Origin: Streptomyces beigongshangae
Lineage (GTDB): Bacteria; Actinomycetota; Actinomycetes; Streptomycetales; Streptomycetaceae
Assembly (NCBI RefSeq): GCF_019710745.1
Contig: NZ_JAHKJW010000019.1
Coordinates: 87,211-151,210 of the forward strand
Direction: 5' to 3'
DNA length: 64,000 nt
In this document: positions 8,102-16,416 of the stretch, piece after piece
Numbering within the stretch: position 1 is the first letter of the stretch
How the letters are laid out: every line of letters starts with the position of its first letter
Made by a program: the position numbers and the translations under genes
Notes under the pieces: model-generated
What the model was told of the DNA's origin: nothing
Database searches by the model: none
Seen by the model: only the letters and a program-made list of their open reading frames with translations

Positions 8102-8410
8102 TTAGAGCTTGATCTCGATGTCGACACCGGCCGGGAGGTCGAGTCGCATCAGAGAGTCAACGGTCTTGGGGGTCGGGTCGAGGATGTCGATCAGGCGCTT
8201 GTGCGTGCGCATCTCGAAGTGCTCGCGCGAGTCCTTGTACTTGTGCGGCGACTTGATGACGCAGTACACGTTCTTCTCAGTGGGCAGCGGCACCGGGCCC
8301 GCGACCGACGCACCAGTGCGCGTCACCGTCTCGACGATCTTCTTCGCCGACGAATCGATGACCTCGTGGTCGTAGGCCTTGAGCCGGATGCGGATCTTCT
8401 GTCCCGCCAT
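8102..8410 (-). CDS. rpsJ: 30S ribosomal protein S10
   Basis: S10 is a 30S head protein and, with NusB, an antitermination factor (NusE) that binds NusG during coupled transcription and translation. The 102-residue product begins MAGQKIRIRLKAYDHEVID and contains the conserved SPHKYKDSREHFEMRTHKR loop. It is the first gene of the S10 cluster and is preceded by a 526-nt leader and accessory-island boundary. Confidence 0.98.
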   Translation of the reverse strand: MAGQKIRIRLKAYDHEVIDSSAKKIVETVTRTGASVAGPVPLPTEKNVYCVIKSPHKYKDSREHFEMRTHKRLIDILDPTPKTVDSLMRLDLPAGVDIEIKL

Positions 8411-8471
8411 GGCTACTCAGTAGTCCTTTGTCTCGTGAAACGCTCTGCAACCCGGGGGTTCGCGTCCCCGC

Positions 8472-8498
8472 CTCCGACCCACGCGGTCGGGTGTGTCG
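8472..8498 (-). promoter_or_regulatory. leader element shared with rpsL (hairpin near the rpsJ mRNA 5' end)
   Basis: This 27-nt stretch is identical to 31058-31084 upstream of rpsL. On the minus strand it reads CGACACACCCGACC then GCGTGGGTCGGAG and contains the hairpin CCGACC-GCGTG-GGTCGG. It ends 61 nt before the rpsJ ATG. Perfect conservation in two otherwise unrelated leaders points to a shared regulatory or transcription-start element. No gene lies in the rest of 8411-8936. Confidence 0.7.
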
Positions 8499-8936
8499 CA
8501 TCCTCGGAGCAGAGATATCCGGCAACGGATTTCCCCACCAGGGACGCGGCCCATCCCAGGACGACCGCAGGACCGGGGGCCGAACACCCACCGGGCGCCT
8601 GGCCGGCACCCCGCTGACACTTCCCGGAAGATTCCCGTACGTCCGCCCCAGCGCTGCCCTGGGGCAGTTCGGGCGACGAGTACTGTGGGACTCGCTTCCG
8701 GTCCTCCCGGCGGGAGGCGCGCAGCATCGGCACTCAACCGAGCAACCCCGATAGTCTGCCACACGGGGCATGGGGCTGGCGAATCGAGGGGGAGACTTTA
8801 CCCCGGGAGTGACGTAGCTCAAACACGAGGGCGAACGACACACCCCCGAGGGCAGCGGAACGTAATAGGCACCTCGTCCCACCCCGTCCGCGCCCGGAGC
8901 GGGCCGGGGCGCGCCGACAACCGATCACCAGGACCG
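8499..8936. other. non-coding boundary between the S10 cluster and the accessory island
   Basis: Over 400 nt separate the shared leader element from the SUKH-3 gene. Open frames here are GC-driven and lack credible starts. The promoter of the S10 cluster must lie in this region or within 8472-8520. A weak TTGCCG/17 nt/GATGCG pair precedes the shared element on the minus strand, but I see no strong consensus promoter. Confidence 0.4.
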
Positions 8937-9908
8937 TCAGCCATCGCCCAGCCGCCGGGTGAGCCTCTGCACCGCCTCGTCGGGCGTGGGGGCCAGCAGC
9001 CAGACGCTGTCCATGCCGGCGTAGACCGCGCCGTCCGCCGCCATGGCCAGGTACTGGTTCCCGCGGTCGCGCATGCCGATGGGGTAGAGGCTGTCGACGC
9101 CGGCCTGCTCGGCGAGATCCTCGATGATCTCCGCGTCCCAGAACGCCAGCAGCGGGTCCAGTCGGAATTCCAGCCATGACGTGGCGTCCAGAGGATCGCG
9201 GTGAGGCACGCCCACCGCGCCGAACTCCGCCAGAAAGCGGCGCGCGGCGTCGTGGATCTCGTACTCGCCACTCTGGAGGAGAGCGTCTTCCCAGGTCTGC
9301 GTAGGGATTGCCCGGCCCGGGTACCAGCCCCCGGCCCGCAGCATCCGATCCGTCTCCGCCGACCAGCGCTCCCCGGCGTCCGCGCCGGCCTGCACCGCGT
9401 CGAACCTCTGCCAGAACGGCGGGAGGGCCGCCGGTACGCCGGGCCTCCACAGTTCCGCCTGGGACCCCTGCACCGCCACCAGGCGGTCCAGTGCCTGGTC
9501 GACGGTCGTCGCCAGCGGTTCCGCCCGGTCCCTCACCAGGTGCAACACCCCCTCTTCGGTGACGCCCAGCAAGCCCGCTCCCTCGTCCGCCGTACCCACG
9601 GGGTAGAGAGGCGCCCCCGCCTCCCGGCCCGCTCGCGCGAACCGCTCCTCCTGCCACGCGGCCGCGAGGGGGTCGAAACGGACGGCCGAGGAGGTACTGA
9701 TCGAATCGGCGGGCCAGCCGTACGTCACCAGACCGCCGAACTCGGCGAGGAGCCGGCGCGCGGCGTCGTGCGCCACGAAGGCCCCGCGCTCGCTCAGAAC
9801 CGCTTCCCAGGTCGACGTCGGCACCGCCCGCCCGGGACGCCAGCCCGCACGACGCAGCACGTCTTCTGTCTGCGGGAACCAGTCTCGTCGTGTCCGGTCA
9901 TCCGTCAC
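8937..9908 (-). CDS. tandem SUKH-3 domain immunity protein
   Basis: SUKH proteins are the most common immunity proteins against polymorphic and contact-dependent toxins. This 323-residue product holds two copies of the SUKH-3 pattern. The first is about residues 10-145 (AGWRPGRAVPTSTW, then FGGLVTYG). The second is about residues 184-322 (AGGWYPGRAIPTQTW, then FLAEFGAVGV). A Trp- and Pro-rich linker separates them. There is no signal peptide or membrane segment, so it should act in the cytoplasm. No toxin gene stands directly upstream on this strand, so it looks like an orphan or multivalent immunity gene. The domain call rests on motif recognition and is fairly secure; the target toxin is unknown. 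Confidence 0.75.
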   Translation of the reverse strand: MTDDRTRRDWFPQTEDVLRRAGWRPGRAVPTSTWEAVLSERGAFVAHDAARRLLAEFGGLVTYGWPADSISTSSAVRFDPLAAAWQEERFARAGREAGAPLYPVGTADEGAGLLGVTEEGVLHLVRDRAEPLATTVDQALDRLVAVQGSQAELWRPGVPAALPPFWQRFDAVQAGADAGERWSAETDRMLRAGGWYPGRAIPTQTWEDALLQSGEYEIHDAARRFLAEFGAVGVPHRDPLDATSWLEFRLDPLLAFWDAEIIEDLAEQAGVDSLYPIGMRDRGNQYLAMAADGAVYAGMDSVWLLAPTPDEAVQRLTRRLGDG

Positions 9909-9974
9909 TCACACCACCGTCCGAGCACCCAGGCCCGTGGAGACGCTGGGAGCGAGGCTCGCGCGCCGAGTGAG

Positions 9975-10295
9975 TTACTCATCAAGCAGATCTGCGACAT
10001 ATTCCCCGAGCGAGACGGGCAGTGCCGAACGATCGATCTCGCGCAGATGCCCCAGGTGTTCCGCCCTGACATGACCGGTGGAAGTGAGCTCCAGGATCGC
10101 GTGAAGCTGTGCCTCAAGCGCGGAGGCATCTGCCTCCAGAGCGGCGCTCGCCGAAAGCAGCGTCGCAAGCGTCACAGCCTCCGCCTCCGAGTACGCGCTC
10201 GTCCAGTCGGTGACCTCGTCGACCGCTCTTTCGCGCAGCCGCGCATCCTCCTGCATGACGCGCCGAACGAGACTGACAAATTCTGCAGATTCCAT
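9975..10295 (-). CDS. putative orphan immunity protein (internal start of the chimeric frame)
   Basis: ATG 10295 follows an AAGGCGGGGA purine stretch and would give a 106-residue helical acidic protein (MESAEFVSLVRRVMQEDARL ... REYVADLLDE-like end). Its first codons (TCT, GCA, GAA, TTT, AGT) are less GC-biased than its neighbours. Position just after an Rhs-like patch is where immunity genes of displaced Rhs tips are found. I cannot name its family. It may be translated alone or as the tail of the chimera. Confidence 0.45.
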   Translation of the reverse strand: MESAEFVSLVRRVMQEDARLRERAVDEVTDWTSAYSEAEAVTLATLLSASAALEADASALEAQLHAILELTSTGHVRAEHLGHLREIDRSALPVSLGEYVADLLDE

Positions 10296-10751
10296 GTTCC
10301 CCGCCTTGACCAGGGCCTCGTCGGCCAGCGCCTGGGCGCGCTCCAGCTTGGGCCAGTACGCCGGGCCCCCGTAGGGCACGCCTTCGACAGCCGTCAGCTC
10401 CTCCCGCAGGATCCGGACCTCGGGGGAGACCGCGATCTCGACGTCGAGGTCGAACACCGCGCCGCCGGAACGCACCCGGCAGCCGAGTGCGAAGTGGCTC
10501 TCTCCGAGGGGAGCACATCCTTCCGCTCCACCGCGGATCGGCTCCTCCCCGCCGCTGCGCGGCCCGTCCAGCGCATCCCGCACCGGCTCACCGAGCGCCA
10601 GCCGGGACAGCACCATCAACGCGTCCAGGCTGTTGGACTTGCCGCTGCCGTTGCGCCCGATCAGCACGGTGAGGTCCTGGAGCGGCAGACGCTGGTCGGT
10701 GAAGCTCTTGAAAGAGGTCAGGCGTACCTCCTCCAGACGGGGAGTCTCCAC
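9975..10751 (-). CDS. chimeric frame: AAA ATPase N-terminus, Rhs-derived patch, immunity-like C-terminus
   Basis: From GTG 10751 (RBS GAGAGG) a 258-residue frame begins VETPRLEEVRLTSFKSF. It has a RecF/SMC-type Walker A motif (GRNGSGKS, residues 32-39) and about 130 residues typical of AAA_15/AAA_21 ATPases. The frame has no Walker B or ABC signature. At 10363 it abruptly becomes a 20-residue segment (AYWPKLERAQALADEALVK) nearly identical to the N-terminal region of the adjacent Rhs toxin. It then continues as an independent-looking 106-residue module with its own ATG at 10295. I read this as a recombination scar: a truncated ATPase gene joined to a toxin fragment and an immunity gene. Whether the full fusion is translated is unknown. 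Confidence 0.55.
   Translation of the reverse strand: METPRLEEVRLTSFKSFTDQRLPLQDLTVLIGRNGSGKSNSLDALMVLSRLALGEPVRDALDGPRSGGEEPIRGGAEGCAPLGESHFALGCRVRSGGAVFDLDVEIAVSPEVRILREELTAVEGVPYGGPAYWPKLERAQALADEALVKAGNMESAEFVSLVRRVMQEDARLRERAVDEVTDWTSAYSEAEAVTLATLLSASAALEADASALEAQLHAILELTSTGHVRAEHLGHLREIDRSALPVSLGEYVADLLDE
10304..10363 (-). repeat. 60-bp patch homologous to the Rhs toxin gene (partner 15865-15924)
   Basis: 56 of 60 bases match 15865-15924, in the same orientation and reading frame. It encodes the AYWPKLERAQALAD helix of the T7SS-type N-terminal domain. The ends of homology coincide with the switch from ATPase-like to immunity-like sequence. This suggests homologous or illegitimate recombination between toxin cassettes. 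Confidence 0.85.
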
Positions 10752-10789
10752 CGGCCACCTCTCTCGATCACTGGGACCTCGCGCGTTCG

Positions 10790-10993
10790 TCACCAGCTGA
10801 GCAGCACCCTTCGGAAGTCGTCCAACGACGTCCCGCCGCGGCATCCGGGTGTGCCCCGGCCAGGCCGGGATTCGCACGCGATATCGCCCGTTCCGGTGAA
10901 GCGGTCCCGGGAACTCACCTCCTCCGAGCGAGAACGCACCCAGTCCTTGATCCACTCGGTCACCGCCACACGCAAACGCGGATCCTTACGCAT
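10790..10993 (-). CDS. small hypothetical protein
   Basis: A 67-residue frame starting MRKDPRLRVAVTEWIKDWV with a well-placed AAAGG site 7 nt before the ATG. The first 25 residues look like a genuine amphipathic helix; the rest is Gly/Arg-rich and may be a decayed end. It lies 38 nt upstream of the chimeric ATPase gene and downstream of the Rhs immunity candidate. No family was recognised; it could be a gene remnant. Confidence 0.35.
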   Translation of the reverse strand: MRKDPRLRVAVTEWIKDWVRSRSEEVSSRDRFTGTGDIACESRPGRGTPGCRGGTSLDDFRRVLLSW

Positions 10994-11043
10994 GACGCGC
11001 CTTTCAGGCTGCCGGAGAGCCGGCCTTCATATCCCTGACTCAC

Positions 11044-11514
11044 TCAACGGCGCCGCCGCAGGGCCCTCCAGGCATCACCGACCGCGTACGTGGCCTCCAG
11101 TTGCCAGGTCTTCAGTTTGTCCTGCACCTTCGACACGACCTTCCACGACTTCAGCCACAGCGGGAGCTGCCTGAACGGCACGTAGTCGAGGGTGTCGTCG
11201 ATGGCATGCACTGCCATGCTCCTGCGGCCGGGGCCCTCTGCCCGCAGCGCCGCGTACAGCTCCGGCGTCAGCTCACCGTTGATGCGGGCCGCGGTGCCTG
11301 CCGCGGTGAACGCGAACCCACGCTGGGCGACATCCGGCAACCGCATCGCCCGGACGATCCGAGGCGAGGCATCCTCCAGCGGACAGTTGAAGGCCAACCC
11401 GATCACCGCTGTTCCGAGATGCCCTTCGCCACGCTCGAACGCCGCGTCCACCTCAGCGGGGTCGTCGATACCCAGCAAGCCCTCGCCGCTTTCCCAGTCC
11501 CACTCGGATGCCAT
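11044..11514 (-). CDS. probable immunity protein of the adjacent Rhs toxin
   Basis: The 156-residue product (MASEWDWESGEGLLGIDDPAEV...) starts 22 nt after the stop of the Rhs gene on the same strand, the classic place for the cognate immunity gene. It is mostly alpha-helical, lacks a signal peptide, and ends in a basic tail (WRALRRRR). The FERGEGHLGTAVIGLAF and TPELYAALRAEG stretches suggest a repeat-type helical fold, but I do not recognise a named family. The immunity role is inferred from position. Confidence 0.55.
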   Translation of the reverse strand: MASEWDWESGEGLLGIDDPAEVDAAFERGEGHLGTAVIGLAFNCPLEDASPRIVRAMRLPDVAQRGFAFTAAGTAARINGELTPELYAALRAEGPGRRSMAVHAIDDTLDYVPFRQLPLWLKSWKVVSKVQDKLKTWQLEATYAVGDAWRALRRRR

Positions 11515-11536
11515 GACCGGTCTTCCTCCCCACCCG

Positions 11537-14500
11537 TCACCCGTCGCACTTGGGCGGAAGCACTTTCTGCTTCTTCTTATTATTGATCATTCCTTCCCTG
11601 ACCAGCCTGGTCAGGTCGTTCTCCTTGACAGCGTTCGACGGGTACGAGGCCTGCACGTGGCCGTGGTAGATCTCTTTGACGATCTTGCCGTTCTTGTCGG
11701 TTTCGAAGCGGTGCCGGTCGAGGACAACGATCTCGTTGTTGACATGATCGACGCCAACACGTCGGAACTTGGCCGGGTTGTTCGGGTCGCCCAGCGGGAG
11801 GGACCGGTCCAGCGCGGCCTGACCGTTCGCGGGAGCGCGACCGATTTCGCCCTTGGCCGACGAACTGCTGCTCGAACCATGCTTGTCGTACTCCGAGTCG
11901 TCATAGATGCGGACCGGCTCGTCGCCCTCCAGACCGAGCGGGTCGCTCCAGCGCAGAGGATTGCCGACGTACGCGTGGTGGTTCGGGGCGGGGAGCAGGC
12001 CCAGCGGGTCGGGTGAGAGGTAGCTCGCCGTGTCCGGGTCGTAGTAGCGGGACAGGTTGTAGTGCAAGCCGGTTTCCGGGTCCCGGTACTGGCCCGGAAA
12101 GGCCAGCGGGCACAGGCCGTCGCCACCGTCGATCAGAGACCTGCCCCACAGGCTGGTCGCGGACCGCCAGGCGATCGTGCCGTCCTCCCCGACGAGTTCG
12201 CTGGGGGTGCCGACCAGGTCGGTGACGATCGCGTAGAACTGCCTGCCGACTTCTTCCGGGTCGGCGGTACGCCACCGGCTGCGCGTCTGGGCCGCCGCAC
12301 GGTGGGTGCCCGGCTCCCAGTCCCAGGTGTCGGTCTCGGTGAAGCCGTCCCGGAGCGACTGCTGCTCTACGAGATTGGTGCCGTCCCAGGTGAAGAGAGT
12401 CTCCTCGGTGACCGAACCGTCCTCGTTCGACCGGAATTTGGCCGTGCGCCGACCGAGTACGTCATAGCGGTAGCGCCACACCCCCCTGTCCGGCGTCCCG
12501 GCCTCGGTGAGCCGGTCCTCGGCGTCCCACACATACGTCCAGATCCGGCGAAGACCGGAGAGGGTCCGTCGGATCACGCGGACCACACGCCCTTGGGCGT
12601 CGTGCTCGTACGTGCTGCGGCCCACAGCGGTGATCTTCGTCCCGGAATGCCGGGCCGGGCCCTGCGCGTCCTGTCCGTCGGGGCCAGGGTGGCTGGCTGC
12701 GACGAGGTTGCCGAGATCGTCGTAGGCGTAGGTCTCGGTCCAGGTCCGGGCCGACACCCGGGTGACGCGGCCCGCGGGGTCGAGGCCGAACGTACGGGTG
12801 CCGGCCAAGCGGTCCGTGACCCGGGTCAGGAAACCGTCCGCGCGGTAGGCGTAGGAACGGGACTGCCGGACGGCCGTGTGACCGGCGCCGATGGTTCCCC
12901 GGACGGTCTGCTCGACGAGGCGGTGACCCGCGTCCCAGGACTGCGTGAGCGTGGCAGCCGCGCCCAGACCTCGAACTGTCTCCCGGCCCGCTGCGTCGTA
13001 CGCGAAGGTCAGCTCGCCGCCCGCGGTGACCAGCGAGGCGGGGAGGCCCGCGGAATCGTACGACCAGTGCGAGGTGGCACCGGAGGGTGTGGTCCGCCGC
13101 ACCCGTCTGCCCAGCGGGTCGTACGCGCTGGTGACGGTCCGGCCGTCGACGGTCTCGGAGACGATCCGGCCGGCCCTGTCGTATGTGTAGGCGACGCTCC
13201 CACGAGGACTCGCGGCTTCGAGAAGACGCCCGGACGGGTCGTAACGCAGCGAGGTGACCGTACCGTCGTCGGTGCGCGAGGTCACCACCCGGCCTGCGGC
13301 GTCACGGGTCACGCGTACTGTCTGGCCGGTGCCGTTCGTCCGCTCGACCTGGCGTCCCGTCGGGTCGCAGAGATAGGTGAGGGCGCGGCCCTGGAAGTCC
13401 GTCTCGCCGATCAGGGTGCCCGCCGCGTCGTAGCGGTAACTCCACTCGTCGCCCCGTGGGTCGAGCACACCGGTGAGCCGTAGCTCGGAGTCGTGCCTGA
13501 AGCGGTAGCGGGTGCCGTCCGGGTCGGTCCTGGCACTGGGCAGGTCGAACGCCCCGTACTCGAACGCGGTGGTGAACCCGCCCGCGTCGCGGTGTTCGGT
13601 GAGGTTGCCCTCCGCGTCGTACGACCAGGACTCGCGGCTCCCGTCGGCGCGCTCCCGCCACAGCAGCAGGCCCTCGGCGTTCCAGCCCTGGCGGACGGTC
13701 CCGCCCACCGCGTCACGCATCTCCACGACGCGGCCGAAAGCGTCCCTGCGCACGGTGACGACGCTGCCACGCGGATCGACGACCCGCACCGGGAGACCGG
13801 CCTTGTCGTTGTCGAAGCGGACGGTGTTGCCGAGCGCGTCGGTCTCGGAGATCCGGTATCCGCGCTCGTCGTAGCCGTACGAACTGACCGCGCCCAACGG
13901 GTCGGTGCTGGTGAGCAGGTTGCCCCGGTCGTCGTACGTGCCCTCCCAGCGGGCCCCGTCGGGCTGGACGACGGCTGTCGGCAGGACGCCGTCCCCGTAC
14001 TCCACGTGAATGCTGGTGCCGTCCGGCCGGTCCATGCGCAGTGGCTGGCCGTACGCGTCCAGAGCGAAACGTGTCGTGTTGCCCAGCTCATCGGTACGGG
14101 ACAGCAGTCGCCCGTACCTGTCGTGCCGGGTGTGTACGGCAAAGCCCAACGGATCCACGACACGGGTGAGTTGCAGTTGCTCGTCGTAGTGGTACTCGGT
14201 GCGGTGGCCGAGACTGTCCGTCATCGTGGTGACGCCCCACACCGCGTCGTACGCGAACTGCGCCGACATCGCGCCGTCCTGGCCCGTGCCGCGCACCACG
14301 CGGTCGGTGGCGCCGTCGTACTCGTAGCGGTACCAGCGGTCGTTCCGGTCGGTCCAGGCCGTGATGCGACCGAGTTCGTCGTACGTCAGCCGGTAGGGGC
14401 GGCCTTCGGAGTCGGCTATGGCGGCGAGGTGGCGGTCGGGTCCCTCGTAGGAGTAGCTGCGCAGGAGCGTACCGGGGAGTGTGCCGGTCCCGTGGTCGGC

Positions 14501-16201
14501 GGACTCGCCCCCGATGGAGTCGTTGCCGGTGGGATCGCCTCCGGAAGGTTCCAGGAGGCGCAGGGCTGTGATCCGGCCGTCCTCGGTGTCGACGGCGATG
14601 TGATAACCACCGGAGTGGCAGATCGCGACCGGCACGCCTTCGGGGGTCCGCCGGAGTTCGAGACGGTGACCGTTCGGGTCGGTGAGCGCATGAAGCGGAA
14701 GTACGACCGCTGTCCCGTTTCCGGCTCCGGCAGCGTCCGGGACGGGAGCAGGGCCGTAATGCCGGGTCAGTCCGGTGACGGGATCGCTGATCGTGACGAT
14801 GCTGTCGGGGGTTCCGTCCCAGTTCAGGGGACGCTGCGGACCGTAGCCGGGCAGCACCGGGGATCCGGGTTCGGGCACGGGATAGACCTGGAGCATGCCG
14901 TCCGCGCCGGCGCAGACCGCACCCTCGGCGTCGAGTTCGAGACGCTCGTCGAAGGTCGACATCCACGCCGGACCGAACCAGAGTCCGGAGCGAAAGCTCG
15001 ACACGTGATGGCGCTCGATCACCAGAGGGAGCAGTCCTGGCAGACGCACGTCCGTCTGCGACATCAGCATCTCGCCGGTGATCATGTCGACGGGGTCGCC
15101 ACCCTTGCAGCGCCCGTCCATCGCCTTGCCTGCCTTGGCCTCGTCCCCGGCCCCCGACCGCAACCCCTTGTAGAGGTTCCTCATACGCGGACCGAGCCCC
15201 TTGAGCCCTGCGGCCATGCCTTTCATCCCGGCCTTGAGACCTGCAAGTCCTCTGGCGAGGCCACCGAGGGACGTCAAGCCCTTCATTCCGGGGATGCAGT
15301 CCAGCGCGGCGAAGGCCACCTCCCATAGGGATGCCTGGCCCTTCATGTACTTGTTGAGGGTGTCGGCGAGGACGACGAGGGCGGCGATGAGCACGATGGC
15401 GCCCAGGATGGGCCCGCCAATGATCAGCGCGATGATCCCCAGGACCGCGACGACGACCTTGCAGACGGCGACGATGGTGTCCCAGTTGTCGACGAACCAG
15501 TCCCCCACCTCCTCGTACCACTTACGGTTCCGAATCCCCGCGTCGGACGCCTCGTCGAGCTTGCGCTTGGCCTCGCCTGCCGCCTCCTCACGCATCGCGC
15601 GGGCGTCGGCGGCCATCTTCTTCGCCGCGTCCAGCGCGCTCTGCGCGGAGGTCACCTCCGACTGGGCCGCGGTGTGGGCGTCCTTGGCGCTCTGCGCGTC
15701 CCGGGTGGCGGCCCGCACCTTCGCCTCATCCGGCTTCTCGACGTCCTTGCCGCCGGTGGGATCGTCCTTGTACTTGTCCGCTTCCTTGGTGGCGCGGGTC
15801 ACCCAGGAGTCGGCGGAGGAGAGCCGGGTCTTGGCCGAGGCGAGGTCGGCCTGGGCCTCGCGCCCCTTGACCAGCGCCTTGTCCGCCAGCGCCTGGGCAC
15901 GCTCCAGCTTGGGCCAGTACGCCGCCAGCGCATCCCCGGCCAGGTCATAGGACTTCTTCAGCTTCTTCAAGTTCTTCGGCACACCCGAGAACTCGTCCCG
16001 GAACACCTCGGCCGTCTTGCCCACCATCGACAGCACGGCGTCCTCGCCCGCCATGCCCTGTACCAGGCGGAGAGCGTCCTGCACGTCGTCGGCGAAATCG
16101 TGCAGGCTCTTGGCCAGGGACTTCACCCGGACCGGATCACCAGGCGTCGGATCCCTCTCCAGATCCAGCACATGCCAGTCCGTCGGCCGATACCCCGCCA
16201 T
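11537..16201 (-). CDS. Rhs-repeat polymorphic toxin with T7SS-type N-terminus and C-terminal nuclease-like tip
   Basis: A 1554-residue toxin from ATG 16201 (MAGYRPTDWHVLDLERDPTPGD; GGGGG site upstream). Residues 1-235 are a WXG/T7SS-signal-like coiled coil. About residues 238-283 form two hydrophobic segments (VVVAVLGIIALIIGG, then IVLIAALVVLAD). From about 369 comes a DUF6531 domain (GDPVDMITGEML), then many YD/Rhs repeats. The Rhs core end is near 1365-1420 (YRDPETGLHYNLSRYYDP, DPLGL). The last 130 residues after DPLGLE are the variable toxin tip. They contain ANGQAALDRS, RRVGVD, EIVVLDRH and YHGHV, reminiscent of BECR-fold RNases. The tip uses AT-richer codons (AAT AAT AAG AAG AAG) than the body, typical of exchanged Rhs tips. 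The immunity candidate follows directly. Confidence 0.88.
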   Translation of the reverse strand: MAGYRPTDWHVLDLERDPTPGDPVRVKSLAKSLHDFADDVQDALRLVQGMAGEDAVLSMVGKTAEVFRDEFSGVPKNLKKLKKSYDLAGDALAAYWPKLERAQALADKALVKGREAQADLASAKTRLSSADSWVTRATKEADKYKDDPTGGKDVEKPDEAKVRAATRDAQSAKDAHTAAQSEVTSAQSALDAAKKMAADARAMREEAAGEAKRKLDEASDAGIRNRKWYEEVGDWFVDNWDTIVAVCKVVVAVLGIIALIIGGPILGAIVLIAALVVLADTLNKYMKGQASLWEVAFAALDCIPGMKGLTSLGGLARGLAGLKAGMKGMAAGLKGLGPRMRNLYKGLRSGAGDEAKAGKAMDGRCKGGDPVDMITGEMLMSQTDVRLPGLLPLVIERHHVSSFRSGLWFGPAWMSTFDERLELDAEGAVCAGADGMLQVYPVPEPGSPVLPGYGPQRPLNWDGTPDSIVTISDPVTGLTRHYGPAPVPDAAGAGNGTAVVLPLHALTDPNGHRLELRRTPEGVPVAICHSGGYHIAVDTEDGRITALRLLEPSGGDPTGNDSIGGESADHGTGTLPGTLLRSYSYEGPDRHLAAIADSEGRPYRLTYDELGRITAWTDRNDRWYRYEYDGATDRVVRGTGQDGAMSAQFAYDAVWGVTTMTDSLGHRTEYHYDEQLQLTRVVDPLGFAVHTRHDRYGRLLSRTDELGNTTRFALDAYGQPLRMDRPDGTSIHVEYGDGVLPTAVVQPDGARWEGTYDDRGNLLTSTDPLGAVSSYGYDERGYRISETDALGNTVRFDNDKAGLPVRVVDPRGSVVTVRRDAFGRVVEMRDAVGGTVRQGWNAEGLLLWRERADGSRESWSYDAEGNLTEHRDAGGFTTAFEYGAFDLPSARTDPDGTRYRFRHDSELRLTGVLDPRGDEWSYRYDAAGTLIGETDFQGRALTYLCDPTGRQVERTNGTGQTVRVTRDAAGRVVTSRTDDGTVTSLRYDPSGRLLEAASPRGSVAYTYDRAGRIVSETVDGRTVTSAYDPLGRRVRRTTPSGATSHWSYDSAGLPASLVTAGGELTFAYDAAGRETVRGLGAAATLTQSWDAGHRLVEQTVRGTIGAGHTAVRQSRSYAYRADGFLTRVTDRLAGTRTFGLDPAGRVTRVSARTWTETYAYDDLGNLVAASHPGPDGQDAQGPARHSGTKITAVGRSTYEHDAQGRVVRVIRRTLSGLRRIWTYVWDAEDRLTEAGTPDRGVWRYRYDVLGRRTAKFRSNEDGSVTEETLFTWDGTNLVEQQSLRDGFTETDTWDWEPGTHRAAAQTRSRWRTADPEEVGRQFYAIVTDLVGTPSELVGEDGTIAWRSATSLWGRSLIDGGDGLCPLAFPGQYRDPETGLHYNLSRYYDPDTASYLSPDPLGLLPAPNHHAYVGNPLRWSDPLGLEGDEPVRIYDDSEYDKHGSSSSSSAKGEIGRAPANGQAALDRSLPLGDPNNPAKFRRVGVDHVNNEIVVLDRHRFETDKNGKIVKEIYHGHVQASYPSNAVKENDLTRLVREGMINNKKKQKVLPPKCDG
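15865..15924 (-). repeat. partner copy of the 60-bp patch at 10304-10363
   Basis: Within the Rhs gene this encodes about residues 93-112 of the N-terminal coiled-coil domain. It matches 10304-10363 at 56 of 60 positions. Confidence 0.85.
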
Positions 16202-16416
16202 GCCGCAACCCCCGTCACAACCACCCCGCACGAAACCGTACGCGGCAGCGAATTTACTAGGCGGTTTCGTTCAGATCATCAGGCAGACCACAGGAAGATG
16301 CCTGCGATGTGGAGCCCCGCCAGGTCGGCCCGTTCCGGGATCACCGCGCTGAGCATCGGTCAACGGCATACCCGGACCAACGGCCGAAGGACACGGTCCA
16401 GGATCGGTGTCGTTCG

